Positions 43,257 through 51,852 of a stretch of 64,000 nucleotides of DNA are shown piece by piece; positions within the stretch are counted from its first letter, which is position 1; every line of letters starts with the position of its first letter. Made by a program: the position numbers and the translations under genes. The stretch is from the NCBI RefSeq assembly GCF_025354735.1, contig NZ_JANXMI010000038.1, positions 1 to 64,000 of the forward strand, in the 5' to 3' direction. This DNA is from Rugamonas sp. (GTDB lineage: Bacteria; Pseudomonadota; Gammaproteobacteria; Burkholderiales; Burkholderiaceae_D). Under the pieces are notes generated by a model. The model was not told the origin of the DNA. It ran no database searches and worked only from the letters and a program-made list of their open reading frames with translations.

Positions 43257-45104
43257 TCAACACGCGGCCGCGCCCTCGCGCTGGCGGAACCATTGCTCCA
43301 GCATCATCAGCACCCAGACCATGGTGCCGTGGTAGCCGGCGTGCTCGCGCAGGCGCGTGTTGAGCAGGTCGTCGATGAAGTCGGCGCGCACGATCTGGCG
43401 GCCGCGCAAATCGCTCAGGCTGTCGCGCGCCAGGGCCAGCAACGCCGGATGCTGGCCCAGCCAGACGCCGAAGGGCAGGCCGAAGCCGTGCTTTTGCTTG
43501 GTGATGATTTCTTCCGGCAGGAAACCCTTGAGCGCCTGCTTGAAGAACCAGCGCAGCTGGCTGCCGTTGAGCTTCTGCCGCGGCGACAGCGTGGCCGAGA
43601 ACGCCACCATGCGGTCGTCGAGGAAGGGGAACGCCGCCGTCACGCCGGCCAGTTCGCAGGCCCGCATCACTTTCGGCAAGTCGTTGTCGGCCAGCGTCAC
43701 CTGGAAGTCCAGGGCCAGCATGCGGTTGATCAGGGTGGCTGCGTCGCTGCGGCCGTAGGTGCGTTGCAGTTCGGCCAGCGGACGGGTGCTGTCGACCTCG
43801 GCCAGGAAGGCGTCGGTGAACACTTGCGCCGCGCCATAGCGGCCCAACAGGTTGTAGCTTTCCAGCCGCGCCGGCATGCCCAGCTTGGCCTGCTCGATAT
43901 AGCTGCGCGCCTTGCTGGCGAGGCGGCCGCGGCCCGGCCAGCCGTAGATGGCCGGTTCCAGGAGCGCCGTGCGCAGCAGTTGCGGCACGCGCTCGTAATG
44001 GGCGAACACCCGCTGCTTGGCGTAGCGCTCGTTGCCGCCGAACAGTTCGTCGCCGCCGTCGCCGCCCAGCATGTGGCTCACACCGTCGGCCGCCGCCAAT
44101 TTGGCGCAGTAATATGCGGGGATGACGGAGGCGTTGCCGCAGGGCTGGTCGCAGATCTGGGCCGCCAGCGGGATCGCCGCCACCACGTCGTCCGGCGTCA
44201 CATAGTATTCATGGTGGCTGGTGCCGAAGTGGCGCGAGGCCAGCCGCGCGTATTCCATCTCGTCGTAGCCCTGGGCCTCGAAGCCGATCGAATAAGTGTC
44301 GGCCGGCCGGCCGCCCACTTCGCACAGCACGCCGGCCAGGGTCGAGCTGTCGGTGCCGCCGCTGAGGAAGGCGCCGACTTTGACATCGCCGGCCGTGGCG
44401 TCGCGCACGCCGCTGCGCAGCAGGCCGAGGAATTGTTCGCGCAGCTGGTCGAACGGCAGCTCGCGCGTTTCCTCGAATTGCATGCGCCAGTAGCTGCCGG
44501 TGCTGACCCGGCCCTGGCGGTAGTGCAGGAATTCGCCCGGCAACAGCCGCTGCTGGCCCTGGTAAATGCTGCCCGGACTGGGCACCATGTGGAAATAGAC
44601 GTAGTTGTACAGGCTTTGCGGGTCGAGCGCGGCCGGCGCGGCCGGATGGCGGCGCATGGCGTCGGCCGACGAACCGAACACCAGCGTCTCGCCGTTCAAC
44701 TGCCAGATCAAGGGCTTGCCCGCCATGCGGTCGACGGCCAGCACGGCCTCGCCGCGCACCTCGTCGAGGATGGCCAGCGCGAACGAACCGCCCAAGCCGG
44801 CGCACAGGCGCTGCGGATCGCAGGGCCAGGCCCGCGCCAGCGCCGCCGCCAGTCCGGCGGCGTCCATGGCGCGCGCCAGTTCCGCGTCGGCGCTGACGGG
44901 GCGGCCCCAGACGGCGACGATGACGCCGTCATGGCTGGCCACGTGCGCCGCTTCGGCCGACGCCACGACGGCGGCCGCGCCGCGCCGGCCGTGCGCCAGC
45001 TGCGGCGTGAACTTGTCAAAACGCGCCAGCGGCGCCGCCATCGTCGCTATCAGGGCGCGCTCGTCCAGCGCCGCGCCGCCCATCCATCCACACAAACCGC
45101 TCAT
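43257..45104 (-). CDS. Asparagine synthase-like amidotransferase (second copy, exosortase locus)
   Basis: A 615-residue asparagine-synthase-family protein with the synthetase loop GAFLSGGTDSSTLAGVL and GGDGGDELFGGNERYA. The annotated ATG gives MSGLCGWMG, leaving the expected nucleophile at Cys5 instead of Cys2; an in-frame TTG at 45095 would place it at position 2 (M-C-G-W). ATG 45104 has GGAAG 4 bp upstream, so either the shorter form is used or glutaminase activity is lost and ammonia is used. It occurs with the decarboxylase and ligase of the exosortase A auxiliary set and probably amidates a precursor in the same pathway. Confidence 0.88.
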   Translation of the reverse strand: MSGLCGWMGGAALDERALIATMAAPLARFDKFTPQLAHGRRGAAAVVASAEAAHVASHDGVIVAVWGRPVSADAELARAMDAAGLAAALARAWPCDPQRLCAGLGGSFALAILDEVRGEAVLAVDRMAGKPLIWQLNGETLVFGSSADAMRRHPAAPAALDPQSLYNYVYFHMVPSPGSIYQGQQRLLPGEFLHYRQGRVSTGSYWRMQFEETRELPFDQLREQFLGLLRSGVRDATAGDVKVGAFLSGGTDSSTLAGVLCEVGGRPADTYSIGFEAQGYDEMEYARLASRHFGTSHHEYYVTPDDVVAAIPLAAQICDQPCGNASVIPAYYCAKLAAADGVSHMLGGDGGDELFGGNERYAKQRVFAHYERVPQLLRTALLEPAIYGWPGRGRLASKARSYIEQAKLGMPARLESYNLLGRYGAAQVFTDAFLAEVDSTRPLAELQRTYGRSDAATLINRMLALDFQVTLADNDLPKVMRACELAGVTAAFPFLDDRMVAFSATLSPRQKLNGSQLRWFFKQALKGFLPEEIITKQKHGFGLPFGVWLGQHPALLALARDSLSDLRGRQIVRADFIDDLLNTRLREHAGYHGTMVWVLMMLEQWFRQREGAAAC

Positions 45105-45118
45105 CTTGCTTCCTTATT

Positions 45119-45166
45119 CGGTTTCAAACGCGGTTTCAAACGCGGATTCAAACGCGGTTTCAAACC
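45119..45166. repeat. Four tandem 12-bp repeats
   Basis: CGGTTTCAAACG occurs four times end to end (second, third and fourth copies begin at 45131, 45143 and 45155) with one T-to-A change in the third and one G-to-C at the very end. The array sits in the gap between amidotransferase and decarboxylase genes and includes the decarboxylase stop codon (45160-45162), so array expansion or contraction could alter the decarboxylase C-terminus. Confidence 0.9.
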
Positions 45167-46419
45167 AGCACTTCCAGCGCCGCCGGGTGGCCCAGGAAGC
45201 CGGCCGGGCTGGCGCTCAGGCCGTAGGCGCCCGACTGCAACACCACCACCAGGTCGCCAGCCTCGGCCTGCGCCAGCGGCAGGTTGTCGGCCAGCAAGTC
45301 GAGCGGCGTGCACAGCGGACCGACCACGGACGCCGTCTCGCGCGGGCCGCCATGCACTTTGTTGCCGATGACGACGGGATAATTCTTGCGTATCACTTGG
45401 CCGAAATTGCCCGAGGCCGCCAGATGGTGGTGCAGGCCGCCGTCCGTCACCAGATACACCTGGCCGCGCGAAATCTTGCGCTCGACGACCCGGCACACAT
45501 AAGCGCCCGCCTCGCCGACCAGATAGCGGCCCAGTTCGATGACGAATTCCGTGCCCGGCAGCTCGGTCCGCGCCTGGTCCAGCAGCCGGCGCAGATTGGC
45601 GCCCACCACCTCCAGGTTCAGCCGCGCTTCGCCGGGGAAATACGGAATGCCGAAACCGCCGCCCATGTTCAACACCTGCAAGGCCGACGGCGCGTCGGCC
45701 GCCAGCCGCTGCGCCAGCGCCAGCGTCTTGGACTGAGCCTCGTGCAGCGCCTCCGGTTTCAAGTTCTGCGAGCCGCTGTAGATGTGCAGGCCGCGCCAGT
45801 CCAGGCCCAGCGCGGCGCAGCGCTGCAACATGGCCGGCACCCGCTCGGCGTCGACGCCGAAGGGCTTGGGTCCGCCGCCCATCTTCATGCCCGACGACTT
45901 GAGCTCGAAGTCGGGATTGACGCGCACCGCCACCACCGGCCGCAAGCCCAGGCGCTGGCCGGTCTCGGCCGCCCGTTCCATTTCGTGTTCCGATTCCAGG
46001 TTCAGCATGACGCCAGCGGCGATGGCCCGCGACAGGTCGGCGGCGCTCTTGCCGGGGCCGGCGAAGCTGATGCGTTCGGGCGACATGCCGGCGTCGAGCG
46101 CGATCTTCAGCTCGCCGTGCGAGGCGACGTCGATGCCGTCGACCATGCCGGCCATCAGTTGCACCACGGCCGGCATGGGATTGGCCTTCATCGCGTAATG
46201 CAGTTGCAGCTGCGGCGGCAGGTGCAGGCGCAGCGCCGCCACCCGTGCGCTCAGGCTGCTTCTGTCATAGGCGTAAAACGGCGTCTGGCCGACGCGCTGG
46301 GCCAGCCGCTCCAGCGCCATGCCGCCGATGTGCAGGCTGTCGTCGAGCACCGGGAACTGGGTCAGCGCTGCGTGCTGCGGCGGCTGCGTCGATGGCTTGG
46401 GCGGCAGCGGCGCGCTCAT
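45160..46419 (-). CDS. PLP-dependent decarboxylase, exosortase A system-associated
   Basis: A 419-residue fold-III (alanine racemase/LysA-type) decarboxylase. The PLP lysine lies in LHYAMKANPMPAVV; further motifs are GIDVASHGELKIALD, AVRVNPDFELK, SGSQNLKPEALH, NMGGGFGIPYFPGE and the C-terminal active-site GPLCTPLDLLADN. The nearest characterised relatives are diaminopimelate and ornithine decarboxylases, but this subgroup belongs to exosortase loci with a dedicated acyl-CoA ligase. Its start overlaps the ligase stop by 4 bp. The substrate is probably a carrier- or CoA-activated amino acid, which is inference. The final codons lie in a tandem repeat. Confidence 0.92.
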   Translation of the reverse strand: MSAPLPPKPSTQPPQHAALTQFPVLDDSLHIGGMALERLAQRVGQTPFYAYDRSSLSARVAALRLHLPPQLQLHYAMKANPMPAVVQLMAGMVDGIDVASHGELKIALDAGMSPERISFAGPGKSAADLSRAIAAGVMLNLESEHEMERAAETGQRLGLRPVVAVRVNPDFELKSSGMKMGGGPKPFGVDAERVPAMLQRCAALGLDWRGLHIYSGSQNLKPEALHEAQSKTLALAQRLAADAPSALQVLNMGGGFGIPYFPGEARLNLEVVGANLRRLLDQARTELPGTEFVIELGRYLVGEAGAYVCRVVERKISRGQVYLVTDGGLHHHLAASGNFGQVIRKNYPVVIGNKVHGGPRETASVVGPLCTPLDLLADNLPLAQAEAGDLVVVLQSGAYGLSASPAGFLGHPAALEVLV

Positions 46420-48035
46420 GCCGCCGCTCCCGTGAAAGCTTGCGCGTGCAGGCCGGCCAGCAGCTTGCGGTCGATCTTGCCGTTCTGGTTGCGCGGCAGG
46501 CCGGCGCCGACGGTGACTATTTTCTGCGGCAACATATAGGCCGGCAGGTGCGGCTTGCACAGCGCCAGCAGCTGGGCCGGGCTGGCGTCGGCGCCGTCGC
46601 GCAGCAGCGCCACCAGCACGATGGCCTGGCCCAGCGTCGGATGGGTCACGCCCAGCGCCGCCACTTCCGTCACCGGCAGCCGCGCGTAGGCCACCTCCTC
46701 CACCTCGGTCGGGCTGACCCGGTAACCGGAAGTCTTGATCATTTCATCGTTGCGCGAGACGAAGTAGAGATAGCCTTCCTCGTCGCGGGTGACGGTGTCG
46801 CCCGACCACACGGCCAGCTCGGCCAGCGGCAGGCCGTCGCGCGTGGGCACCGGGCGGAAGCGCTCGGCCGTCTTGGCCGGATCGCGCCAGTAGCCGAGCG
46901 ACACCAGCGCGCCGCGATGGACCAGCTCACCCGGCTCGCCCGCTTCGCAGACGCTGCCGTCCGGCCGCAGCACCATCACTTCGGCGTTGGGGATGGCTTT
47001 GCCCATCGACGTGGGCCGCAGGTCGAGCTGCTCCGGCGCCAAAAAGGTGGAGCGGAAGGCCTCGGTCAGGCCGTACATCAAAAAGGGACGCGCGGCCGGC
47101 AGCGCGGCGCGCAGCGCGTCGAGCACGGCGCGCGGCATGGCGCCGCCGGAATTGGTCAGGTAGCGCAGGCTGCAATCGCGCGGCCAGGGCAGCGGCGCCA
47201 GCTGCATCCACAGCGGCGGCACGGCGGCCAGGCCGGTGATGCGCTCGGCCGCCACGGCGTTGAGCACGTCGCGCGCCAGCAGGTGGTTCAGCAGCACCAC
47301 GGTGGCGCCGGCGTGGAAGGCCGTGGTCAGCTGGCTCAGGCCGTAATCGAAACTGAGCGGCAGCACGGCCAGGATGCGGTCTTGCGGCGTGTTTTCCAGG
47401 TAGCTGGTGACGCTGTGGGCGCCGGCCACCATATTGCGGTGCGACAGCACCACGCCCTTGGGCTTGCCGGTGCTGCCCGAGGTGTAGAGGATGGCGGCGA
47501 TGTCGGCGTCGATGCGGCGGTGCGCGGCCGGGGCGTTTTCGAGATTGTCGCCATTGTCGACACCGGCCAGCAGCGTCTCCCAGCCGATGGAAGCGACGCC
47601 GGGCACGCCGTCCAGCGGCGCCGCCGGCTGGGCCGCGCCGGCGCCGCTCAGCACCACCAGCCGCAGGCCGGGACACCGGGCCAGCGCCGGCTTGAGCAGC
47701 GGCAGCCGCTCGGCCGACGTCACCAGCACGGCCGCCTCGCAGTCGCCGACGATGTAGGCGACCTGCTCGGGCTTGAGCAGCGGGTTGACGGGCACGAAGA
47801 CGCCGCCGGCCGCCGCCGCGCCGAACATGGCGGCGACGTTTTCGACATTCTTTTCCAAATAGACGGCGACGGCCTCGCCGCGCCCCAGTCCGGCGCCCAG
47901 CAAGCCGGCGGCGCCGCGCCGCACCAGCGCGGCCAGGGCGGCGTAGTCCAGCCGCAGCGGTCCATAAACGAGCGCTTCGGAGCCCGGGCTGCGCTGCGCG
48001 GAAGCGAACAGCAAATCGTGTATCAATACGGTCAT
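46416..48035 (-). CDS. Acyl-CoA ligase (AMP-forming), exosortase A system-associated
   Basis: A 539-residue adenylate-forming ligase: P-loop AAILYTSGSTGKPKGVVLSH, ADP-loop region LPLSFDYGLSQ, MYGLTEAFRSTFL, the hinge SGDTVTRDEEGY and C-terminal catalytic Lys in NQNGKIDRKLL. The subfamily is restricted to exosortase A loci, next to the PLP decarboxylase and an acyl carrier protein (50.7 kb), suggesting activation of a carboxylate and transfer to the carrier. ATG 48035 (MTVLIHD) is chosen; ATG 48047 is an alternative with AGGA immediately before it. Its 336-bp upstream region is shared with the oppositely directed aminotransferase gene. Confidence 0.9.
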   Translation of the reverse strand: MTVLIHDLLFASAQRSPGSEALVYGPLRLDYAALAALVRRGAAGLLGAGLGRGEAVAVYLEKNVENVAAMFGAAAAGGVFVPVNPLLKPEQVAYIVGDCEAAVLVTSAERLPLLKPALARCPGLRLVVLSGAGAAQPAAPLDGVPGVASIGWETLLAGVDNGDNLENAPAAHRRIDADIAAILYTSGSTGKPKGVVLSHRNMVAGAHSVTSYLENTPQDRILAVLPLSFDYGLSQLTTAFHAGATVVLLNHLLARDVLNAVAAERITGLAAVPPLWMQLAPLPWPRDCSLRYLTNSGGAMPRAVLDALRAALPAARPFLMYGLTEAFRSTFLAPEQLDLRPTSMGKAIPNAEVMVLRPDGSVCEAGEPGELVHRGALVSLGYWRDPAKTAERFRPVPTRDGLPLAELAVWSGDTVTRDEEGYLYFVSRNDEMIKTSGYRVSPTEVEEVAYARLPVTEVAALGVTHPTLGQAIVLVALLRDGADASPAQLLALCKPHLPAYMLPQKIVTVGAGLPRNQNGKIDRKLLAGLHAQAFTGAAA

Positions 48036-48371
48036 GAAGCGTGACATCCTGCTAGTCGGGCAGCCTGGGCCGCAAATGGTGTTCGGGGTGTCGGGGTAGA
48101 GCACATTCCGGCGCGAATTCCGGCAAGCATTCCAGGGCACGCGTGACGGAATGCTATTCTTGTCAAGAGAATTACATTTTTATATTTTAAGCTACTTTCG
48201 GCGGCGGCCGCCACAACTATCAAAAATACTCGGCTTCATACAAAATACAACAGCCCGCCGCCCCTTGCCCGTCCAATACGATTGTAAATTCAATAATAAT
48301 TGTTGCTAAAAAAAATATATTTGCGTTATACTCTCTTAATATGTTTTAGGAAACTTTGAGGTTCCACAATC
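48036..48371. other. Divergent intergenic region (336 bp)
   Basis: No gene is seen here. The half near the aminotransferase gene is AT-rich and holds a clear plus-strand promoter (48303-48332). Towards the ligase side there is an 11-bp odd palindrome TCTTGTCAAGA (48158-48168) that overlaps a minus-strand TTGACA without a matching -10. No PEP-CTERM box or sigma-54 element was found. Confidence 0.6.
48303..48332 (+). promoter_or_regulatory. Sigma-70 promoter of the aminotransferase operon
   Basis: -35 TTGCTA (48303-48308), 18-bp spacer, -10 TATACT (48327-48332). The predicted start near 48339 gives a leader of about 33 bp containing GAGG before ATG 48372. It would drive the plus-strand run of genes from 48.4 to 57.4 kb. 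Confidence 0.65.
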
Positions 48372-49655
48372 ATGGGCAATATGCATGTTTCCGAATTGAA
48401 TGCCGGGGTCGGCCCGTTGGCGGCCGGCGCCGGCGCCGCGTCCGCCGAACCGATCGACGCTTTTCCCCGCTCGCGCCTGCCGGTCGCGCCGGTGCTGTCG
48501 GCGGCCAGCTTCTGGCGTCACCCGGTCGGCGGCGCGCGCGTGTCCTCGGTGCTGGACGCCGGCCCGGCCCGCTTCGTCACCAGCGGCCGGGTCGCCATTT
48601 CGCTGGCCCTGCGGCAGATGGGCGTGGGCGGCGGCGCCACCGTGCTGGTGCCGGCCTACCACTGCGCGTCGATGGTCGAGCCGGTCATCTGGAGCGGCGC
48701 CAGGCCGGTGTTTTACCGCGTCAACGCCGACACCTCGGTCAACCTGGACGACGTGGCCTCCAAACTCGACGGCACGGTCCGGGTCTTGATGGCCACCAAT
48801 TACTTCGGCTTCCCGCAGGCGCTCGACACGCTGCGCCGCTTTTGCGACGCGCACGGCCTGATGCTGCTGGAAGACTGCGCCCACTCCTTCCTCGGCAGCT
48901 ACGCCGGCCGGCCGCTGGGCAGCTATGGCGATTACGCCATCGCCAGCAGCATGAAATTTTTCCCCATCTACGAGGGCGGCTGCCTGGTGTCGGCGCACCA
49001 CGCGCTGGACCGGGTGACGCTGCGCTCGGCCGGCCTGGCGTTCGAGACCAAGGTCGCCTTCAATTCGCTGGAAGACAGTTTCGAATACGGCCGGCTGCCG
49101 CTGCTGGGCGCGCTGGTCAAGCTGCCGCTGTGGCTCAAGGATACGCTGTGGCGCGGCATCAAGGCGCGACGCCAGCCGGGCGCGCCCTCGCTGGCGCCGG
49201 GTTCGTCGGACGGCGGCTTCGGCTTCGACCCGGCCTGGATGCACAAGCGCTCGTCGCTGTTCGCGCGCGCGGTGCTGCGGCTGGTGTCGCTGCCGCGCAT
49301 GGGCCAGTTGCGCCGCCGCCATTACGGGCAATTGCAGGCCGGCCTGGCCGGCCTGCCCGGCTGCCGGCCGCTGTTCGCCCACTTGCCGGACCAGGTCTAC
49401 CCCTGGGTGTTTCCGCTCTGGTGCGACGAGCCCGAGCGGGTGTTCCGCCAGCTCAAGCGCGCCGGCGTGCCGGTGATACGCTTCGGCGAATACCTGTGGC
49501 CCGGCGTCGACCGCACGGTCTGCGCCAACAGCGTCGAACTGTCGCGGCGCGTGCTGCAATTTCCCTGCCATCAAGAGTTGTCCGCGCCGGAACTGGCGTG
49601 GATGATAGAACAGATCCAAGGCGCCTTGAAGGCGCAGAAAGCCGGCTCGTCATGA
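48372..49655 (+). CDS. DegT/DnrJ/EryC1/StrS-type aminotransferase
   Basis: A 427-residue fold-I PLP protein related to sugar aminotransferases: RFVTSGRVAISLALRQMG, VLVPAYHCASMVEPVIW, the PLP-contact region LEDCAHSFLG (Asp168) and Lys195 in SSMKFFPIYEGGC, which lines up with the Schiff-base lysine seven residues before the conserved Gly-Gly. This supports a real, though divergent, transaminase or dehydratase. Substrate probably a keto-sugar or an activated carrier intermediate made by the neighbouring ligase, carrier and decarboxylase genes. It begins the plus-strand operon and overlaps the next gene by 4 bp. Confidence 0.85.
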   Translation: MGNMHVSELNAGVGPLAAGAGAASAEPIDAFPRSRLPVAPVLSAASFWRHPVGGARVSSVLDAGPARFVTSGRVAISLALRQMGVGGGATVLVPAYHCASMVEPVIWSGARPVFYRVNADTSVNLDDVASKLDGTVRVLMATNYFGFPQALDTLRRFCDAHGLMLLEDCAHSFLGSYAGRPLGSYGDYAIASSMKFFPIYEGGCLVSAHHALDRVTLRSAGLAFETKVAFNSLEDSFEYGRLPLLGALVKLPLWLKDTLWRGIKARRQPGAPSLAPGSSDGGFGFDPAWMHKRSSLFARAVLRLVSLPRMGQLRRRHYGQLQAGLAGLPGCRPLFAHLPDQVYPWVFPLWCDEPERVFRQLKRAGVPVIRFGEYLWPGVDRTVCANSVELSRRVLQFPCHQELSAPELAWMIEQIQGALKAQKAGSS

Positions 49656-50737
49656 GATGGAGTATGCTGCCCGCCAGCGAATTTGCCCGCCACGCCGACA
49701 TGTGGCGCGCCTTTAACGCCCAGACCACCGCCTCGGCGCTGCTGGAGCCGGAATTTGTCCAGGCGCTGCTGGACGCCTTCGGCAGCGGCCGCGAATGGCT
49801 GGCCGTCTGCGCCCGCGACGGCCGCACGCTGGCGATGGCGCTGGTGTTGCCGCGCCGTGGCGGCGCCTGGGGCACCTTCCAGCCGTCGCAGGCGCCGGTC
49901 AGCATGTGGATGCACCGCGCCGAGGAGCCGCTCGACGCTTTGCTGGCCGGGCTCACGCGCAAGCTGCCCGGCATGCAGCTGATGCTGAGCCTGAGCCAGC
50001 GCGACCCGCGCCTGGAGCCGCGTCCGCCGGACAGCGCGCTCACCCGCACCCTCGACTACATCAACACCGCCCACATCGACATCGCCGGCAGCTTCGACGA
50101 TTACTGGGCCGCGCGCGGCAAGAACCTGCGCAGCAACCTGAAAAAGCAGCGCAACAAGCTGGCCCGCGACGGCGTCGCCGCCCGCATGCAGATCGACCGC
50201 GCGCCGGAGCTGATGGCGCAGGCCGTGGCCGACTTCGGCCGGCTCGAAAGCGCCGGCTGGAAGCAGCAGCTGGGCACGGCCGTCCATCCCGACAACGAGC
50301 AGGGCCGCTTTTACCGCACCATGCTAGAAGCCTACGCGCGGCGCGGCGCGGCGGCCGTCTACCGCTATTGGTTCGACGACCGTCTGATGGCCATGGACTT
50401 GTGCATCGAAGGCCACGGCTGCCTGATCGTGCTCAAGACCACCTACGACGAAGCGGGCGCCAACGGCCTGTCGCCGACGCTGCTGATGCGCGAGGAATGC
50501 TGCCGCGAACTGTTCGAACTAGGCCGGCACCAGCGCCTGGAATTCTATGGCAAAGTGATGGAGTGGCACACGCGCTGGACCGACGACGTGCGCACCATGT
50601 ACCACGTCAACCATTACCGCTGGCCCGGCCTGCTGGCGCTGCACACGCTGGCCAACCGCCGCGCCGCATCGCGCGCGGCCGCAACGCCGCCGGCCGCGAC
50701 GCCGGCGCCGCACACCGACTCACTATCTACGGAGTAA
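49652..50737 (+). CDS. GNAT/FemAB-like acyltransferase (cellulose-biosynthesis BcsL type)
   Basis: A 361-residue protein resembling the CelD/BcsL acetyltransferases, with a GNAT core: YWAARGKNLRSNLKKQRNKL, FGRLESAGWKQQLGTA, FYRTMLEAYARRGAAAVYRY, LIVLKTTYDEAGANGLSP and EFYGKVMEWHTRWTDD. The N-terminal half is also GNAT-like (LAVCARDGRTLAMALVLP). The C-terminal about 25 residues are Ala/Pro-rich. It overlaps the aminotransferase by 4 bp and precedes the acyl carrier protein, so an acyl group from the carrier may be transferred to an amino sugar made by the aminotransferase (inference). Confidence 0.82.
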   Translation: MRWSMLPASEFARHADMWRAFNAQTTASALLEPEFVQALLDAFGSGREWLAVCARDGRTLAMALVLPRRGGAWGTFQPSQAPVSMWMHRAEEPLDALLAGLTRKLPGMQLMLSLSQRDPRLEPRPPDSALTRTLDYINTAHIDIAGSFDDYWAARGKNLRSNLKKQRNKLARDGVAARMQIDRAPELMAQAVADFGRLESAGWKQQLGTAVHPDNEQGRFYRTMLEAYARRGAAAVYRYWFDDRLMAMDLCIEGHGCLIVLKTTYDEAGANGLSPTLLMREECCRELFELGRHQRLEFYGKVMEWHTRWTDDVRTMYHVNHYRWPGLLALHTLANRRAASRAAATPPAATPAPHTDSLSTE

Positions 50738-50740
50738 TTC

Positions 50741-50989
50741 ATGCATTTGGAGCAAGTACGCAACCTCGTCAGCGACGTCCTCGGCCTCGGCCCCGCCGGC
50801 CAGCAACTGGGCCGGGAATCGGCGCTGCTGGGCCGCATCCCGGAACTCGATTCGATGGCCGTGGTGCAGCTGATCGGCGCGCTGGAAGAACATTTCGGCA
50901 TCCAGGTCGACGACGACGAAATCAGCGCCGACACCTTCGCCACCCTCGGCAGCCTGGCCGATTTTGTCGAGCAAAAAGTGGCCGCATGA
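50741..50989 (+). CDS. Acyl carrier protein
   Basis: An 82-residue ACP-like four-helix protein; the 4'-phosphopantetheine attachment Ser38 lies in PELDSMAVVQLI, followed by acidic helix II/III residues EEHFGIQVDDDEI. Length and charge fit a dedicated carrier rather than the fatty-acid-synthesis AcpP. It starts 3 bp after the GNAT gene and overlaps hydrolase 2 by 4 bp. The ligase at 46.4 kb and the GNAT protein are plausible loading and unloading partners. Confidence 0.9.
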   Translation: MHLEQVRNLVSDVLGLGPAGQQLGRESALLGRIPELDSMAVVQLIGALEEHFGIQVDDDEISADTFATLGSLADFVEQKVAA

Positions 50990-51852
50990 ACGCAACGGAC
51001 ACGGCCGCCGCACCGGTGCTGAGTTTCTTTCTCGGCAGCGGCGCGGCGGCGCGCTATTGCCTGTACTATCCGCCGGCCGGACGCTGCCGCGGCGCCTACC
51101 AGTACGTGGCGCCGTTCGCCGAAGAAATGAACAAGGCGCGCCGCATGGCGGCCTTGCAGGCGCGCCGCATGGCCGGCCGTGGCTACGCCGTGCTGTGCAT
51201 GGACCTGCACGGCTGCGGCGACAGCGCCGGCGACTTCGCGCAGGCGCGCTGGGACGGCTGGCTCGACGACCTGGCGCGCGGCGCGCAATGGCTGCATCAG
51301 CGCCTGGGCGAGGCGCTGCCACAAGCGCCCGGCCTGTGGGGCTTGCGCCTGGGCGCGCTGCTGGCGCTCGACTATGCGCAGCGCGGCGGCACGACGCCGG
51401 CCGATCTGCTGCTGTGGCAGCCGTCGCTCAACGGCAGCGCCGCGCTGACCCAGTTCCTGCGCTTGAAGGTGGCCGGCGACATGCTGTCCGGCGAAGGCGC
51501 CCAGGGCGGCGGCACCAACGCGCTGCGCGCCGCGTTCGCTCGCGGCGAGGCGCTGGAAATCGCCGGCTACACGGTGGCGCCGGCGCTGGCGCTGGCCATC
51601 GACGCGCTCGACGCCGCGCGGCTGCCGGCGCCGGCCTGTCCGGTGCGCTGGTTCGAGCTGGCCAGCAAGGAAGACCAGCCGCTGACGCCGGCCGCCAGCC
51701 GCATGCTGGCCGCGTGGCAGGCGGCCGGCGCGACGGCCACGGCGCAATCGGTGGCCGGGCCGCAATTCTGGGCCACGCAGGAAATCAGCACCAGCCCGGC
51801 CCTGCTGGACGCCACCGATGCCGTGCCGTTGGATGCTTGCCATGCTGCGTGA
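50986..51852 (+). CDS. Alpha/beta hydrolase-fold protein, exosortase A hydrolase 2 type
   Basis: A 288-residue alpha/beta-hydrolase-fold protein: YCLYYPPAGRCRGAYQYVAP, VLCMDLHGCGDSAGDFAQA, and the nucleophile elbow region LWGLRLGALLALDY. At the elbow the usual Gly-x-Ser-x-Gly reads Gly-Leu-Arg-Leu-Gly, so the catalytic Ser is replaced by Arg and classical hydrolysis is unlikely. It overlaps the carrier gene by 4 bp and the next hydrolase by 11 bp. Family members travel with the acyl-CoA ligase and carrier in exosortase loci; a thioesterase-like or binding role is possible but unproven. Confidence 0.85.
   Translation: MNATDTAAAPVLSFFLGSGAAARYCLYYPPAGRCRGAYQYVAPFAEEMNKARRMAALQARRMAGRGYAVLCMDLHGCGDSAGDFAQARWDGWLDDLARGAQWLHQRLGEALPQAPGLWGLRLGALLALDYAQRGGTTPADLLLWQPSLNGSAALTQFLRLKVAGDMLSGEGAQGGGTNALRAAFARGEALEIAGYTVAPALALAIDALDAARLPAPACPVRWFELASKEDQPLTPAASRMLAAWQAAGATATAQSVAGPQFWATQEISTSPALLDATDAVPLDACHAA

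Noticed and set aside
43257-45104. Asparagine-synthase-like gene as a lasso-peptide cyclase paired with the HprK-like kinase
   Set aside because: It lies about 8 kb away on the other strand with exosortase decarboxylase and ligase genes, and no lasso protease or precursor is present.
48158-48168. Minus-strand TTGACA within an 11-bp palindrome as promoter of the acyl-CoA ligase
   Set aside because: No acceptable -10 is found 16-18 bp downstream, so it is not called a promoter.
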